DNA from: Anaerolineae bacterium
GTDB lineage: Bacteria; Pseudomonadota; Alphaproteobacteria; DSM-16000; Inquilinaceae
Assembly: GCA_028285185.1 (NCBI GenBank)
Contig: JANQQD010000115.1
Coordinates: 1-64,000, forward strand
DNA length: 64,000 nt
Reading direction: 5' to 3'
The notes beneath the pieces are model-generated. The model was not told the origin of the DNA. It ran no database searches and saw nothing but the letters and a program-made list of their open reading frames with translations. The translations under genes and the position numbers were made by a program. Within the stretch, counting starts at the first letter, position 1, and every line of letters begins with the position of its first letter. Below are positions 48,481 to 55,871 of this stretch, piece after piece.

Positions 48481-48526
48481 GCCAATTAGTTAGCCGTTCG
48501 ACCTGATTTGCGATCCAACAGATAGC

Positions 48527-48733
48527 TTGGTTCAAGTCAAATCGCCCGAGCATTTCCGCGAGTCGCTTGTTTCGCTCCTATTGCGATTGGGAGTGAACCG
48601 CGATGTGGACGAACTGATTGCCAGCGCCACGAATCTCAAGCCGAAAGAGCATGAATCTCTGACACACTGGCAAATACAAGCAAAGCGTCGTTTGGCGCGG
48701 CAAGCAATAAGTGGTCAGGCACTTATTGAATAA
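48527..48733 (+). CDS. Possible small island protein
   Basis: 68-residue frame starting at a TTG (VQVKSPEHFRESLVSLLLRLGVNRDVDELIAS..) with amphipathic helical character and no recognised family. It lies in line with the small-gene run and has plausible codon use, but there is no ATG, no clear ribosome site, and an in-frame stop lies 12 codons upstream of the TTG. Could be a genuine short protein or chance. Confidence 0.35.
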   Translation: MVQVKSPEHFRESLVSLLLRLGVNRDVDELIASATNLKPKEHESLTHWQIQAKRRLARQAISGQALIE

Positions 48734-48868
48734 TTGAATCGGCGAGGTTGTTTTTTGGACGCTTCCAATCTCGCCTAAACTGGCGTCCGTCGCGTTTGTG
48801 TCATAACCGCGACGGGCGCCCCCTTTTCCCGATAAACTGTAACCTCCGAATCCCGAATAGGAAAAGAG

Positions 48869-49264
48869 ATGAAAGATACATTAGAAATGCAATTCGATTT
48901 TTGTCGCAAGACGCGGGCAAAGGCTCACTTGTTCTTAGCCAAGGCTCTAGCGGATCAGGGCGACATTGGCGAGGCCTACGCCGAAGTTGTTAGCTACGCC
49001 GAATTCCCGGGTGAGATTCTTGAATTGGCCCGCGCCGTTGACTGTTATCTAGCTGCCAAGGCGGGCGGAGAGCCTGTCCGTGTAGATGCTAGCGCGCTGC
49101 GTCGCAGCTTTGGTGCAGAGGCGAATTGGGCGTTGAGGCTATGCGGTGTCCGCCCCGTGAACAAGGGCCGTGATCGGATTTGGACGGACGCGCTCAACGG
49201 CGAAGAGGCGGTGCCAGTGACCTTGCCGCCCGATCTGTTGGAAGCGTGGTGGTCCGATACATGA
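48869..49264 (+). CDS. Hypothetical island protein
   Basis: 131-residue protein with helical N-terminus (FCRKTRAKAHLFLAKALADQGDIGEAYAEVVSYAEFPGEILELARAVDCYLAAKAGG), no signal peptide and no recognised family. ATG at 48869 is preceded by AGGAAAAGAG, a good ribosome site. It is the last of the small genes before the replication-type gene. Confidence 0.6.
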   Translation: MKDTLEMQFDFCRKTRAKAHLFLAKALADQGDIGEAYAEVVSYAEFPGEILELARAVDCYLAAKAGGEPVRVDASALRRSFGAEANWALRLCGVRPVNKGRDRIWTDALNGEEAVPVTLPPDLLEAWWSDT

Positions 49265-49617
49265 TATTTAGTGATGTATTGTTGGGCCAACATTACGAAC
49301 AGTGACGATTAGGCGGGTGATTACCCTGCGTTTCCTACCCAATCGCTTGCGACTGGTAGGACTGTCGCCGGAGTCGAAATTTAGCTACTGAGAAATTACT
49401 TGACAATTGGAAATGCAGCCAACCGCGCAGGGGCTGACAGAACCGAATCAGTCATGTAGAAGTGAAAGTGGCTCACCACGCGCCCTTGCCGGGGCGTCCA
49501 TCGGGAAAGAAAACGATGGAAGGGTGAGCCAAAGATTTGAACAGACCTTTGATACCGCAAAGAACGCCAGTGCGTCAATAGAAAGCGGGTCACGGTCGCA
49601 TAGATGGAAGAATTAAC
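49265..49617. other. 353-bp gap before the primase/helicase-like gene
   Basis: No convincing gene. A TTGACA hexamer at 49400-49405 could be a -35 element but lacks a clear partner. A 69-codon open frame (49407-49616) has no family similarity and no ribosome site. The region probably carries the promoter of the downstream gene. Confidence 0.4.
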
Positions 49618-52035
49618 TTGAGCAATCTTGAACGGCTCTTTGAGTCTCAGCAAGCGCACGGCGCGCTTTGGGATTTGCCCTATTCCGACGGTTTTCAGGA
49701 TGATTACGCAAGCATCCTCATGGAAGAGGCTCACGCTGATCTGGAGCGCTTGATATACCAGAAGAACGATGCTGCGTTCTGTGAGGATCAAGGACGTGCC
49801 CTGCCTAAGCGGGGCGTGCTGACTCGCACCTTGGATAATGTGCTTTTCAGCACGGCGCTTGCCGAGTCCGAAGAGATTAGGCTTGAACTAGGCATCGAGG
49901 ATGCGACCTGTTTGGGCGAGACCTTGCTTGAATTGATTGAGGACCCATGCTGGCCGCGTGACCTTCTGCTTGGCCGCGTTCAGGATAAGTTGGGCTATAG
50001 CGAAGGGCAGGTCCGAAAGGCATACCGCGAAGCCGCGCGACGCGTTTCCTCGGCTCAGATTGAATGTGCGACGCCGTTGCCGCCCAAGCCGCCGCAGAAG
50101 GACGACCGGTCAGCCGTCTATCGTGTGATAGACAAGGCTCTCGCCGCCCTTCCGCGCGAGGTCACCGACCTGAAACTTAATCAGGCAGTCATTGGAATCG
50201 CCAAGCGCTCCGACTTCGACCGCAATGCGAAAGACTATCTGGTCGGACAGATCGCCGCCAATACCTACATGGGCAAGACCGCCGCCCGGGAGACGGTCAA
50301 AGACGCTGAGAAGATAGTGACAGGGGCGAAGCGGCCTAAAGCGCGAAAGGGGCACGGGGTCATTGTCTTGGGAGATCACCGCGCTGACAGCGACGCCGCC
50401 TATAAGATCATGACGACGCAAGGTGACGACCCAGACATCTTCCAGAACGGCGGGCGGATGACTGAGGTGTTGGAAGACGAAAACGGTAACATCCGTATCG
50501 GCGCAATCCTAAAACCGCGCTTTAAGGGCGGGCACCTTGAGGAGCGTATAGACTTCTACCGCGAGACGGCGAAGGCGACATACAATACGAGCGCCCCGGA
50601 CGCGCTGGTGAACCGCGTCTATGAGATGCCGCTGGCGTGCTATCCGTCGCTCTATCGGATCACCAGTTTTCCGACCTACTCCAAAGAACTCGCCTTGGTA
50701 ATGGACCCCGGATTCCACACCGAAAGCGGCCTCTATCACAAGCCAAAATCGGGCATCGATATTCCGCCGGTGCCCGAGTTTCCGACAAAGGAAGAGGTTG
50801 AGGCCGCGCGGGATGTGCTGGTCGATCTGTTCGCCGATTTCCCGCTGGACGGGATGACGCGGGCCGAAATCGAAGACGCGGTTGCTAATGGTGAACCGGT
50901 GCCATCACTCGCACATACGCTATCGGTGCCGCTGACTCCGATCATGCGCGACGCCATCAACGGCCCGACGCCCAATCACTTGGGCCGGAAGGACAAGCCG
51001 CGCAGTGGCGCGACGTTGCTTATGAGCGCCGCGAGTTGCGTCGGGACACTTGAACCAGCGGCCCCTCAGCCGCTCCCGGAAAACCGGGCGGAGGTGCAAA
51101 AGACGCTGACAGCAATCATTGATTCCGGTGAGCCTTTCGCTTTCTTCGATAATCTGCCGAAAGGTGAGACGACCGAGTCCGATGAACTTGCGGCGGCGAT
51201 GACCGCATATCCCGAATACACCGGGCGGCGGCTCGGGGTGACCGGAATGGTCAAGGGGCGTGTCACGCAAACATGGCTGACCTCAGGCAACCGCACGCAA
51301 CTGTCAGAGCAATTGCGTGAACGGACTCTGTTGATCGACGTTGATCCGAAGATGGAGCGGCCCGGCGAGCGACCGGATAACCTGTTCAAGTACGTCCCGC
51401 TCGTTCCGCATATTCAGGATAATGCAGGCCGCTACATTCATGCGCTGTTGACGCTGGTCCAAAACTGGAAGGCGAAGGGCTGCCCGCCATGGAAAGGGCA
51501 GGCGCTCGGCGGATTCGAGGATCATGCGCGAGTGGTGGGCGGCATTCTGGACGCCGCTGGCATCTTCGGATTCATGGGCAACCGGGACAAGTTGCGGGCC
51601 AAGATGGCGGTTGCCGAGGACCCGGAAACCGAACTTCTCGATGCCATGATCGAAGAACACCACCGCGAGTCGACCCTGTTTCGAATCTGGGGCGCTGACG
51701 CGCCACCCGATCAGATCAAAAACGATGCCGGTGATCTGGTGCCGTTCGAATACGCAAGGCATCGGGTCGTTTCAGTCCGCGAACTTCTGGTGCGCGAACA
51801 GATCGCTATCAAGCATTGGGGATATGACTTCGAAGACGGCGACATCATCTATCGGTCCAAGTCCAAGGCCAAAATGACTTACCACTTTGGTGCGATGGAG
51901 GGCACGACGCGCGAATGGCGCGACGCCCAGACCGAAGATGCGGCGATGCACGGTCGGTATGTGCTAGTGAAGGTCCACAAGGACAATCGCGGGAACCTGT
52001 ATCGCTTGGATCAGTTGGAGCTGATCGGGCACTAA
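49618..52035 (+). CDS. Primase/helicase-like replication protein with degenerate P-loop
   Basis: 805-residue protein. The C-terminal half follows the island/phage DNA helicase-like ATPase pattern: leader SGLYHKPKSGIDIPPVPEFPTKEE, a P-loop position reading PRSGATLL where GSGKTLL is expected (Lys replaced by Ala), Walker B-like FAFFDNLPKG, sensor-1 TWLTSGNRTQL, arginine region LRERT, and the tail LGGFEDHARVVGGILDAAGIFGFMGNRD. The N-terminal 250 residues are helical and unassigned. The start is a TTG after GGAAG. It ends 20 bases before a 12-bp repeat cluster, so it may be the initiator binding there. Missing Lys suggests lost ATP hydrolysis or another mechanism. Confidence 0.65.
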   Translation: MSNLERLFESQQAHGALWDLPYSDGFQDDYASILMEEAHADLERLIYQKNDAAFCEDQGRALPKRGVLTRTLDNVLFSTALAESEEIRLELGIEDATCLGETLLELIEDPCWPRDLLLGRVQDKLGYSEGQVRKAYREAARRVSSAQIECATPLPPKPPQKDDRSAVYRVIDKALAALPREVTDLKLNQAVIGIAKRSDFDRNAKDYLVGQIAANTYMGKTAARETVKDAEKIVTGAKRPKARKGHGVIVLGDHRADSDAAYKIMTTQGDDPDIFQNGGRMTEVLEDENGNIRIGAILKPRFKGGHLEERIDFYRETAKATYNTSAPDALVNRVYEMPLACYPSLYRITSFPTYSKELALVMDPGFHTESGLYHKPKSGIDIPPVPEFPTKEEVEAARDVLVDLFADFPLDGMTRAEIEDAVANGEPVPSLAHTLSVPLTPIMRDAINGPTPNHLGRKDKPRSGATLLMSAASCVGTLEPAAPQPLPENRAEVQKTLTAIIDSGEPFAFFDNLPKGETTESDELAAAMTAYPEYTGRRLGVTGMVKGRVTQTWLTSGNRTQLSEQLRERTLLIDVDPKMERPGERPDNLFKYVPLVPHIQDNAGRYIHALLTLVQNWKAKGCPPWKGQALGGFEDHARVVGGILDAAGIFGFMGNRDKLRAKMAVAEDPETELLDAMIEEHHRESTLFRIWGADAPPDQIKNDAGDLVPFEYARHRVVSVRELLVREQIAIKHWGYDFEDGDIIYRSKSKAKMTYHFGAMEGTTREWRDAQTEDAAMHGRYVLVKVHKDNRGNLYRLDQLELIGH

Positions 52036-52048
52036 CAGAATGTTAGTG
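52030..52048. repeat. Inverted repeat over the stop codon
   Basis: CACTAACA and TGTTAGTG form a perfect 8-bp inverted repeat with a 3-base spacer. It includes the TAA stop of the replication-type gene and stands directly before the 12-bp repeat cluster; terminator or protein-binding site. Confidence 0.55.
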
Positions 52049-52055
52049 AATCGCC

Positions 52056-52448
52056 GGTGCTAGGGTCGGTGCTAGGGTGGTGCCAGCCTCTGACCCTAGC
52101 ACCGATTTTTGACCACTTGATCAAATTTCCGGTCCGCCAATCTGCGACGCGGTGCTGGGGTCGGTGCTAGCCTCGACCCTAGAACTACCCTAGCACCGAC
52201 CCTAGCACCGCAATTACGCCAATGATTCCATTGCCTTACGGCTTGCGGTGCTAGGGTCGGTGCGGTGCTAGCCTTTTCTCAGGTGAGAGCTTCAGAAAAT
52301 AATTCAGCGGATTCGGCACAATTCTGGCGCACGACATGTTATCAAAAGCGAATTGGTGAGGAGTCGTGCATTGATAACATGTTGTGCAGGTCGAAAAATC
52401 TCTACCGCCCCTCGGGTCGCTCAGAGGCTAGCACCGCGCCGACCCTAG
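52056..52448. repeat. Cluster of 12-bp repeats (iteron-like, putative origin)
   Basis: Core unit GGTGCTAGGGTC and variants. Copies: 52056-52067 and 52068-52079 (tandem), inverted 52092-52103, 52151-52162 (CTGGGG variant) and 52163-52174 (GGTGCTAGCCTC), inverted 52175-52186 (partial), 52186-52197 and 52198-52209, forward 52247-52258 and 52264-52275, inverted 52424-52435. A further inverted copy begins at 52441 and is completed at 53328 beyond the IS. Units abut without gaps. Position after the primase/helicase-like gene suits a replication origin; an operator array is the alternative. Confidence 0.8.
52329..52387. repeat. 17-bp inverted repeat within the origin-like region
   Basis: GCACGACATGTTATCAA (52329-52345) and TTGATAACATGTTGTGC (52371-52387) pair with one mismatch across a 25-base spacer. 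It lies in the AT-richer part of the repeat cluster. It could be an initiator or recombinase site; it does not match any dif site I can recall. Confidence 0.6.
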
Positions 52449-53253
52449 GTCACCGACTCATAAACGCGCAACCAGATGCGTGTTGCGGCGAGTTTGACGA
52501 GTGCGAGGAAGTTGGCGTCATGTTTCTCGTATCGGGTCGCGATAGCTCTGTAATGCTTGAGCTTTGAGAAGAACCGCTCGATACGGTTGCGCCGGCTGTA
52601 GGCCTGCCGATCAAGCGGCGGTGGGTCGGAGCGGCGCGGGATCGGGCGGATCACGGCGCGCGCCCCGAGCTGCGCGAGGTGGTCGCGCAGCCGGTTGCTG
52701 TCGTAAGCGGCGTCCGCCAACAGGGTCTGACCGGGACCGACCGTGCCGAGCATATCGTCGGCAGAGCGGCCGTCATGAGCCTGCCCGGCAGTCAGTTTCA
52801 AGGTGATCGGCAGACCGTTCGCATCGGTGACGGCGTGGATTTTGGTGGTCAGACCGCCCCTCGAGCGCCCCATGCAGATGGCTCGAAGGTCAGCCAGACC
52901 GGTGGTGCCGGCGGGCGCTTGGCCCCCCTTTTTGCGTTCGCTCCGTGCTGGTGAACGCGGATCGAAGAGCTGTCCACCGACTGCTCCGACCCTTCGTAAG
53001 CCGCTGACACCGCTTCGAATATCCGGTCCCACACACCCAAACGCGCCCACCTTACGAAACGATTGTAACAGGTCGTGTAGGGGCCGTAGCGGTCCGGGAT
53101 GTCGGCCCAGGGCGACCCGGTTCTCAGCCGCCAGTAAATCCCGTTCAGAACCCGCCGGTCGTCAACGCGCGGAACACCCCGTGGCTTGTTCGGCAAAAGC
53201 GGTTCGATGATCGACCATTCGAAATCGGTCAGTTCGTAGCGACGTTGGGCCAT
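52445..53253 (-). CDS. IS5-family DDE transposase, two frames joined by -1 frameshift
   Basis: Frame A (53253 down to 52849) gives the N-terminal part ELTDFEWSIIEPLLPNKPRG and the first catalytic Asp (QSVDSSSI). Frame B (to 52445) gives the second Asp (LLADAAYDSNRL) and Glu (RRNRIERFFSKLKHYRAIATRY). They overlap at AAAAAGGGGGG (minus strand, 52933-52923), a slippery run allowing -1 shift, giving a fused protein of about 269 residues. The TAG stop of frame B lies entirely within the CTAG target duplication, so the stop is supplied by the host site. Confidence 0.9.
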
Positions 53254-53323
53254 GCTGCTCTCCTCTACTCCAGGAGTGAATCAGCAATCCTATAACGACG
53301 CTACCGATTTATGAGTGCGTGAC
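52449..53323. mobile_element. IS5-family insertion sequence, 875 bp, with 4-bp CTAG duplication
   Basis: Terminal inverted repeats start GTCACCGACTCATAAA (left) and GTCACGCACTCATAAA (right, reverse complement). CTAG is duplicated at 52445-52448 and 53324-53327, the target preference of IS5 elements (YTAR). The element has split one copy of the 12-bp repeat GACCCTAGCACC at its central CTAG. Two overlapping transposase frames are present without disabling changes. Confidence 0.93.
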
Positions 53324-53558
53324 CTAGCACCGCAGAGCCGAAAATCCCCAAATCGCACTAACACCGAATGGCTGGTGCTGGCCCGCGTTAGCGGGCGTCA
53401 TTCGAAGCTGGCTGGCTGAACAGTGTTGAGAGTAGTCATGCATTCATCACGCAGGATTGAGGAATGCCCAATCGCTTCTCCCCATGGGGCTCTACTGAGT
53501 CAGTCCCACACAGGGCAGGCGAATTGCCGCATTGCGTGAGGCTCGCGTTAGTTGCCTC

Positions 53559-53888
53559 TCAGTCGAGGACCAGAGACCCCGTAATCCCGTTGTCGAGACG
53601 ATAGCTCAAATCAACAAATAGCGTCCCCGCCCTCGGCGAAATCGTGGCGGTTCCGGAGTTCGCCATTCCAATGCAGTCTACAGGGATCGTCTGGGCCGGG
53701 ATATCAGTAAACTGATCCGCGCCCCTGCTTGCTGCCAATCCAGTACAACGCCATGCGTTTCCAACAACGGCAAAAGCAACCTTCCAATTGTCATCGTCAT
53801 GTTTCGTGACAGTGGCGTATGCGTTCGGATTCACGACTCCGCATGCCGAAACAGCAGCGAGCATAGCGATTGCAGGTAGCATCCTCAT
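53559..53888 (-). CDS. Small lipoprotein, unknown
   Basis: 109-residue protein with a lipoprotein signal (MLPAIAMLAAVSACG; lipobox AVSAC, Cys16 to be acylated). The mature part (YATVTKHDDDNWKVAFAVVGNAWRC) is predicted beta-rich with two further Cys that could form a disulfide. No family recognised. It is transcribed towards the IS and stands alone. A hairpin GCCCGC-GTTA-GCGGGC at about 53375 may terminate it. Confidence 0.65.
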   Translation of the reverse strand: MRMLPAIAMLAAVSACGVVNPNAYATVTKHDDDNWKVAFAVVGNAWRCTGLAASRGADQFTDIPAQTIPVDCIGMANSGTATISPRAGTLFVDLSYRLDNGITGSLVLD

Positions 53889-54536
53889 GTATGTTCGCCT
53901 TGTCCCTCAGCGTGTCGTTATCCCTTAACCGTGGCATGAAAGATCGCGACTCAACAAGGAAAAAAGACTGCGGCTTGCGTGCTAACAAACCCCGCTCCAG
54001 CTACACCCAACCCACCGCCGCGAAGATCGCAACCTGAAAGTCTCCGCTGCCCCTCATTTGGGAGCCCGGACGCCACTGTTAACTGTGGTTGAGACCGTTA
54101 ACCGCTGGCAACCGTCAGCCAATATCGCGCCAATTCCCCCCTGCAACCCATAAAGAGGCCAAGATTTCTTGGCAATTCTTATCACCCCGCGCCAACAACG
54201 GCCCAATTGCCGATCTTGATAGAATCCGCCACACGCTGGCCGCCGACACAAAACATTCCAAAAATGGAATGTGAACAATTCTCCACCCTCTGGCAAGTCT
54301 GTGCATTGGTGCACAAATAAGAATATTGCGCAAGACGACCAATCCGCGCAACTTATTGAGATCAAGGCCGATTGTTTTCAGATTTGGCCCTAGAGATCGG
54401 ACCCGAAAGCGCCCGATTTGAGTATACTCCTATAGGACGGCTAGAAGCGGCCTGAATCTGTCCCATTAGCCTTGCAGAATCATTTTTCGGACACTATGTA
54501 TTTATCGGACAGTCAAATAGGACAAGGACGGCGAAG
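53889..54536. other. 648-bp intergenic region upstream of the resolvase
   Basis: No gene supported. It holds a hairpin ACATTCCA/TGGAATGT at about 54251-54273, the 10-bp palindrome GAGTATACTC at 54420-54429, and repeated GGACA boxes near the resolvase start (listed separately). Short open frames on both strands lack family features. Confidence 0.5.
54487..54524. promoter_or_regulatory. Candidate resolvase binding sites (res-like)
   Basis: TCGGACA at 54487-54493 and 54505-54511 (18 bases apart) and TAGGACA at 54518-54524 lie directly upstream of the resolvase ATG. Resolvases of the Tn3 family bind sites with TGTCCG-type ends next to their own gene, so a res site is plausible, but the subsite structure is not clear. 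Confidence 0.4.
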
Positions 54537-55121
54537 ATGGGCGAGTTAATCGGATATGCCCGCGTCAGTAGCGCGGGCCAGAAGCTGGACGTTCAAACAG
54601 AAGCGCTCACACGCGCGGGCGTCAGCCCGGAGCACCTTTATGCAGAGAAGGTGTCCGGCACGAAACGCGCAGGACGTGAGGCCCTAGAGGACATGCTGAG
54701 CCGTGGTATTCGCAAGGGTGATACGGTCGTGGTCACGCGCCTTGACCGTCTCGCCAGATCGTCGCGTGATCTTCACAACATCGCTCATACCCTCGAAACG
54801 AAGGGCGTTGGGCTCAAGGTCTTGGAGCAGGACATTGACACAACGACCAGTGCTGGTCGGCTCTTCTTTTCGGTGCTGAGCGCTATCAGCACATTTGAGA
54901 CTGAGATACGCAAAGAGCGTCAGCGTGAAGGCATAGAAGCCGCAAAGCGGCTGAAGGGGACCGACGCCTACGTGTTCAAGGGCCGTCCAGCGACGATAGA
55001 TGCAGAACGGATCAAGTCACTTCGCGCCAAAGGGAAGACACCCACTGCAATCGCCAAAGAGCTTGGGATAGCCCGATCCAGCGTCTATCGTCATTTGACT
55101 AGCATTGGGGCTCAAGCATGA
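54537..55121 (+). CDS. Small serine recombinase (resolvase/invertase family)
   Basis: 194-residue Tn3-type resolvase. The catalytic domain begins LIGYARVSSAGQKLDVQTEAL with nucleophile Ser11 in ARVSS; the RLDRLARSSRD arginine motif and the E-helix FSVLSAISTFETEIRKERQREGIEAAK follow. The C-terminal HTH is TPTAIAKELGIARSSVYRHL. It probably resolves cointegrates or multimers of the island or of a lost transposon; no Tn3 transposase is present. ATG 54537 follows AAGGACGG. Confidence 0.92.
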   Translation: MGELIGYARVSSAGQKLDVQTEALTRAGVSPEHLYAEKVSGTKRAGREALEDMLSRGIRKGDTVVVTRLDRLARSSRDLHNIAHTLETKGVGLKVLEQDIDTTTSAGRLFFSVLSAISTFETEIRKERQREGIEAAKRLKGTDAYVFKGRPATIDAERIKSLRAKGKTPTAIAKELGIARSSVYRHLTSIGAQA

Positions 55122-55871
55122 ACAACGTCCCCGATACAGGCGCTCATGCGCCTGACGGCGGCTAGTGGCGATCTACCAGCATAGGCACTCAGGGGCGCTA
55201 ACGCGCCCCAATAGCCCCTCTGCCAGCATGGCAGCCTCAACGCCACCACCCTCCCTACCTGCCCACCAATCAACCGATCAACCGCGCCAGTCAGGGCGGG
55301 TCGGTTCTCACCGACAGGTGAGCGAGCGGGCTATCAGCTTGCCAGTGTGACAGGGCCGTCTGAGTCGGCGGGCGACTAGGCTAGTAGGCTGTCACACTGC
55401 CCACCCTGCCACACGGCTACAGGGCCGCGTCAGCGGCGCGCAGCGCGAGACACGTTGCACGTGTGTGCGATCCTGCAAATCCGACCCTCCAAAACACAAT
55501 ATCTAGGGTCCCCCGAGGGTTACCCCCCCTAGGGCTTGTGGGCGGCGCGGATACTGCATGGGGGTAGCAGGCATTTTTTCATCCCAATTAACGGCAGGGA
55601 CCCAAGCCCTCAATTCATCCTCCGCCAATTCTCTAATTCCAGATTCAATTGATTCACCTGTTTTGGCGGCTGTTAACAGAATGACCCGTTACCACTGCTC
55701 CAATTCAACTACTCACGTCTCAATGATCTCATGGTGCGGGTCAGCAAACTGATCCCTAAATCGCACGCAAATCTCCTCGTCCACGCATCGCAGCATGACA
55801 AGTCTTCTGATCCGCTCACCGGACGCTCTAAGCACCTATGTCCCTATCGCCTTTGACTACCTAAGATCACG
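55122..55871. other. 750-bp region with hairpins, no gene supported
   Basis: Two perfect hairpins follow the resolvase: CAGGCGC-TCAT-GCGCCTG (55137-55154) and GGGGCGC-TAAC-GCGCCCC (55192-55209), then a CCGC-GTCA-GCGG stem near 55424. A 64-codon frame at 55558-55752 has no ribosome site or similarity. The rest is anonymous. The hairpins could end the resolvase transcript, although no T-run follows. Confidence 0.5.

Noticed and set aside
49407-49616. A 69-codon frame just before the primase/helicase-like gene
   Set aside because: No ribosome site; Ser-rich, low-information sequence.
52329-52387. dif/Xer recombination site
   Set aside because: The inverted repeat has a 25-base spacer rather than 6-8 bases and does not fit the XerC/XerD half-site pattern.
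52056-52448. CRISPR array as an explanation of the 12-bp repeats
   Set aside because: Units are short, abut each other, occur in both orientations, and lack uniform spacers; no cas gene is present.
55558-55752. A 64-codon frame in the resolvase-OLD gap
   Set aside because: No ribosome site, no similarity, composition unlike nearby island genes.
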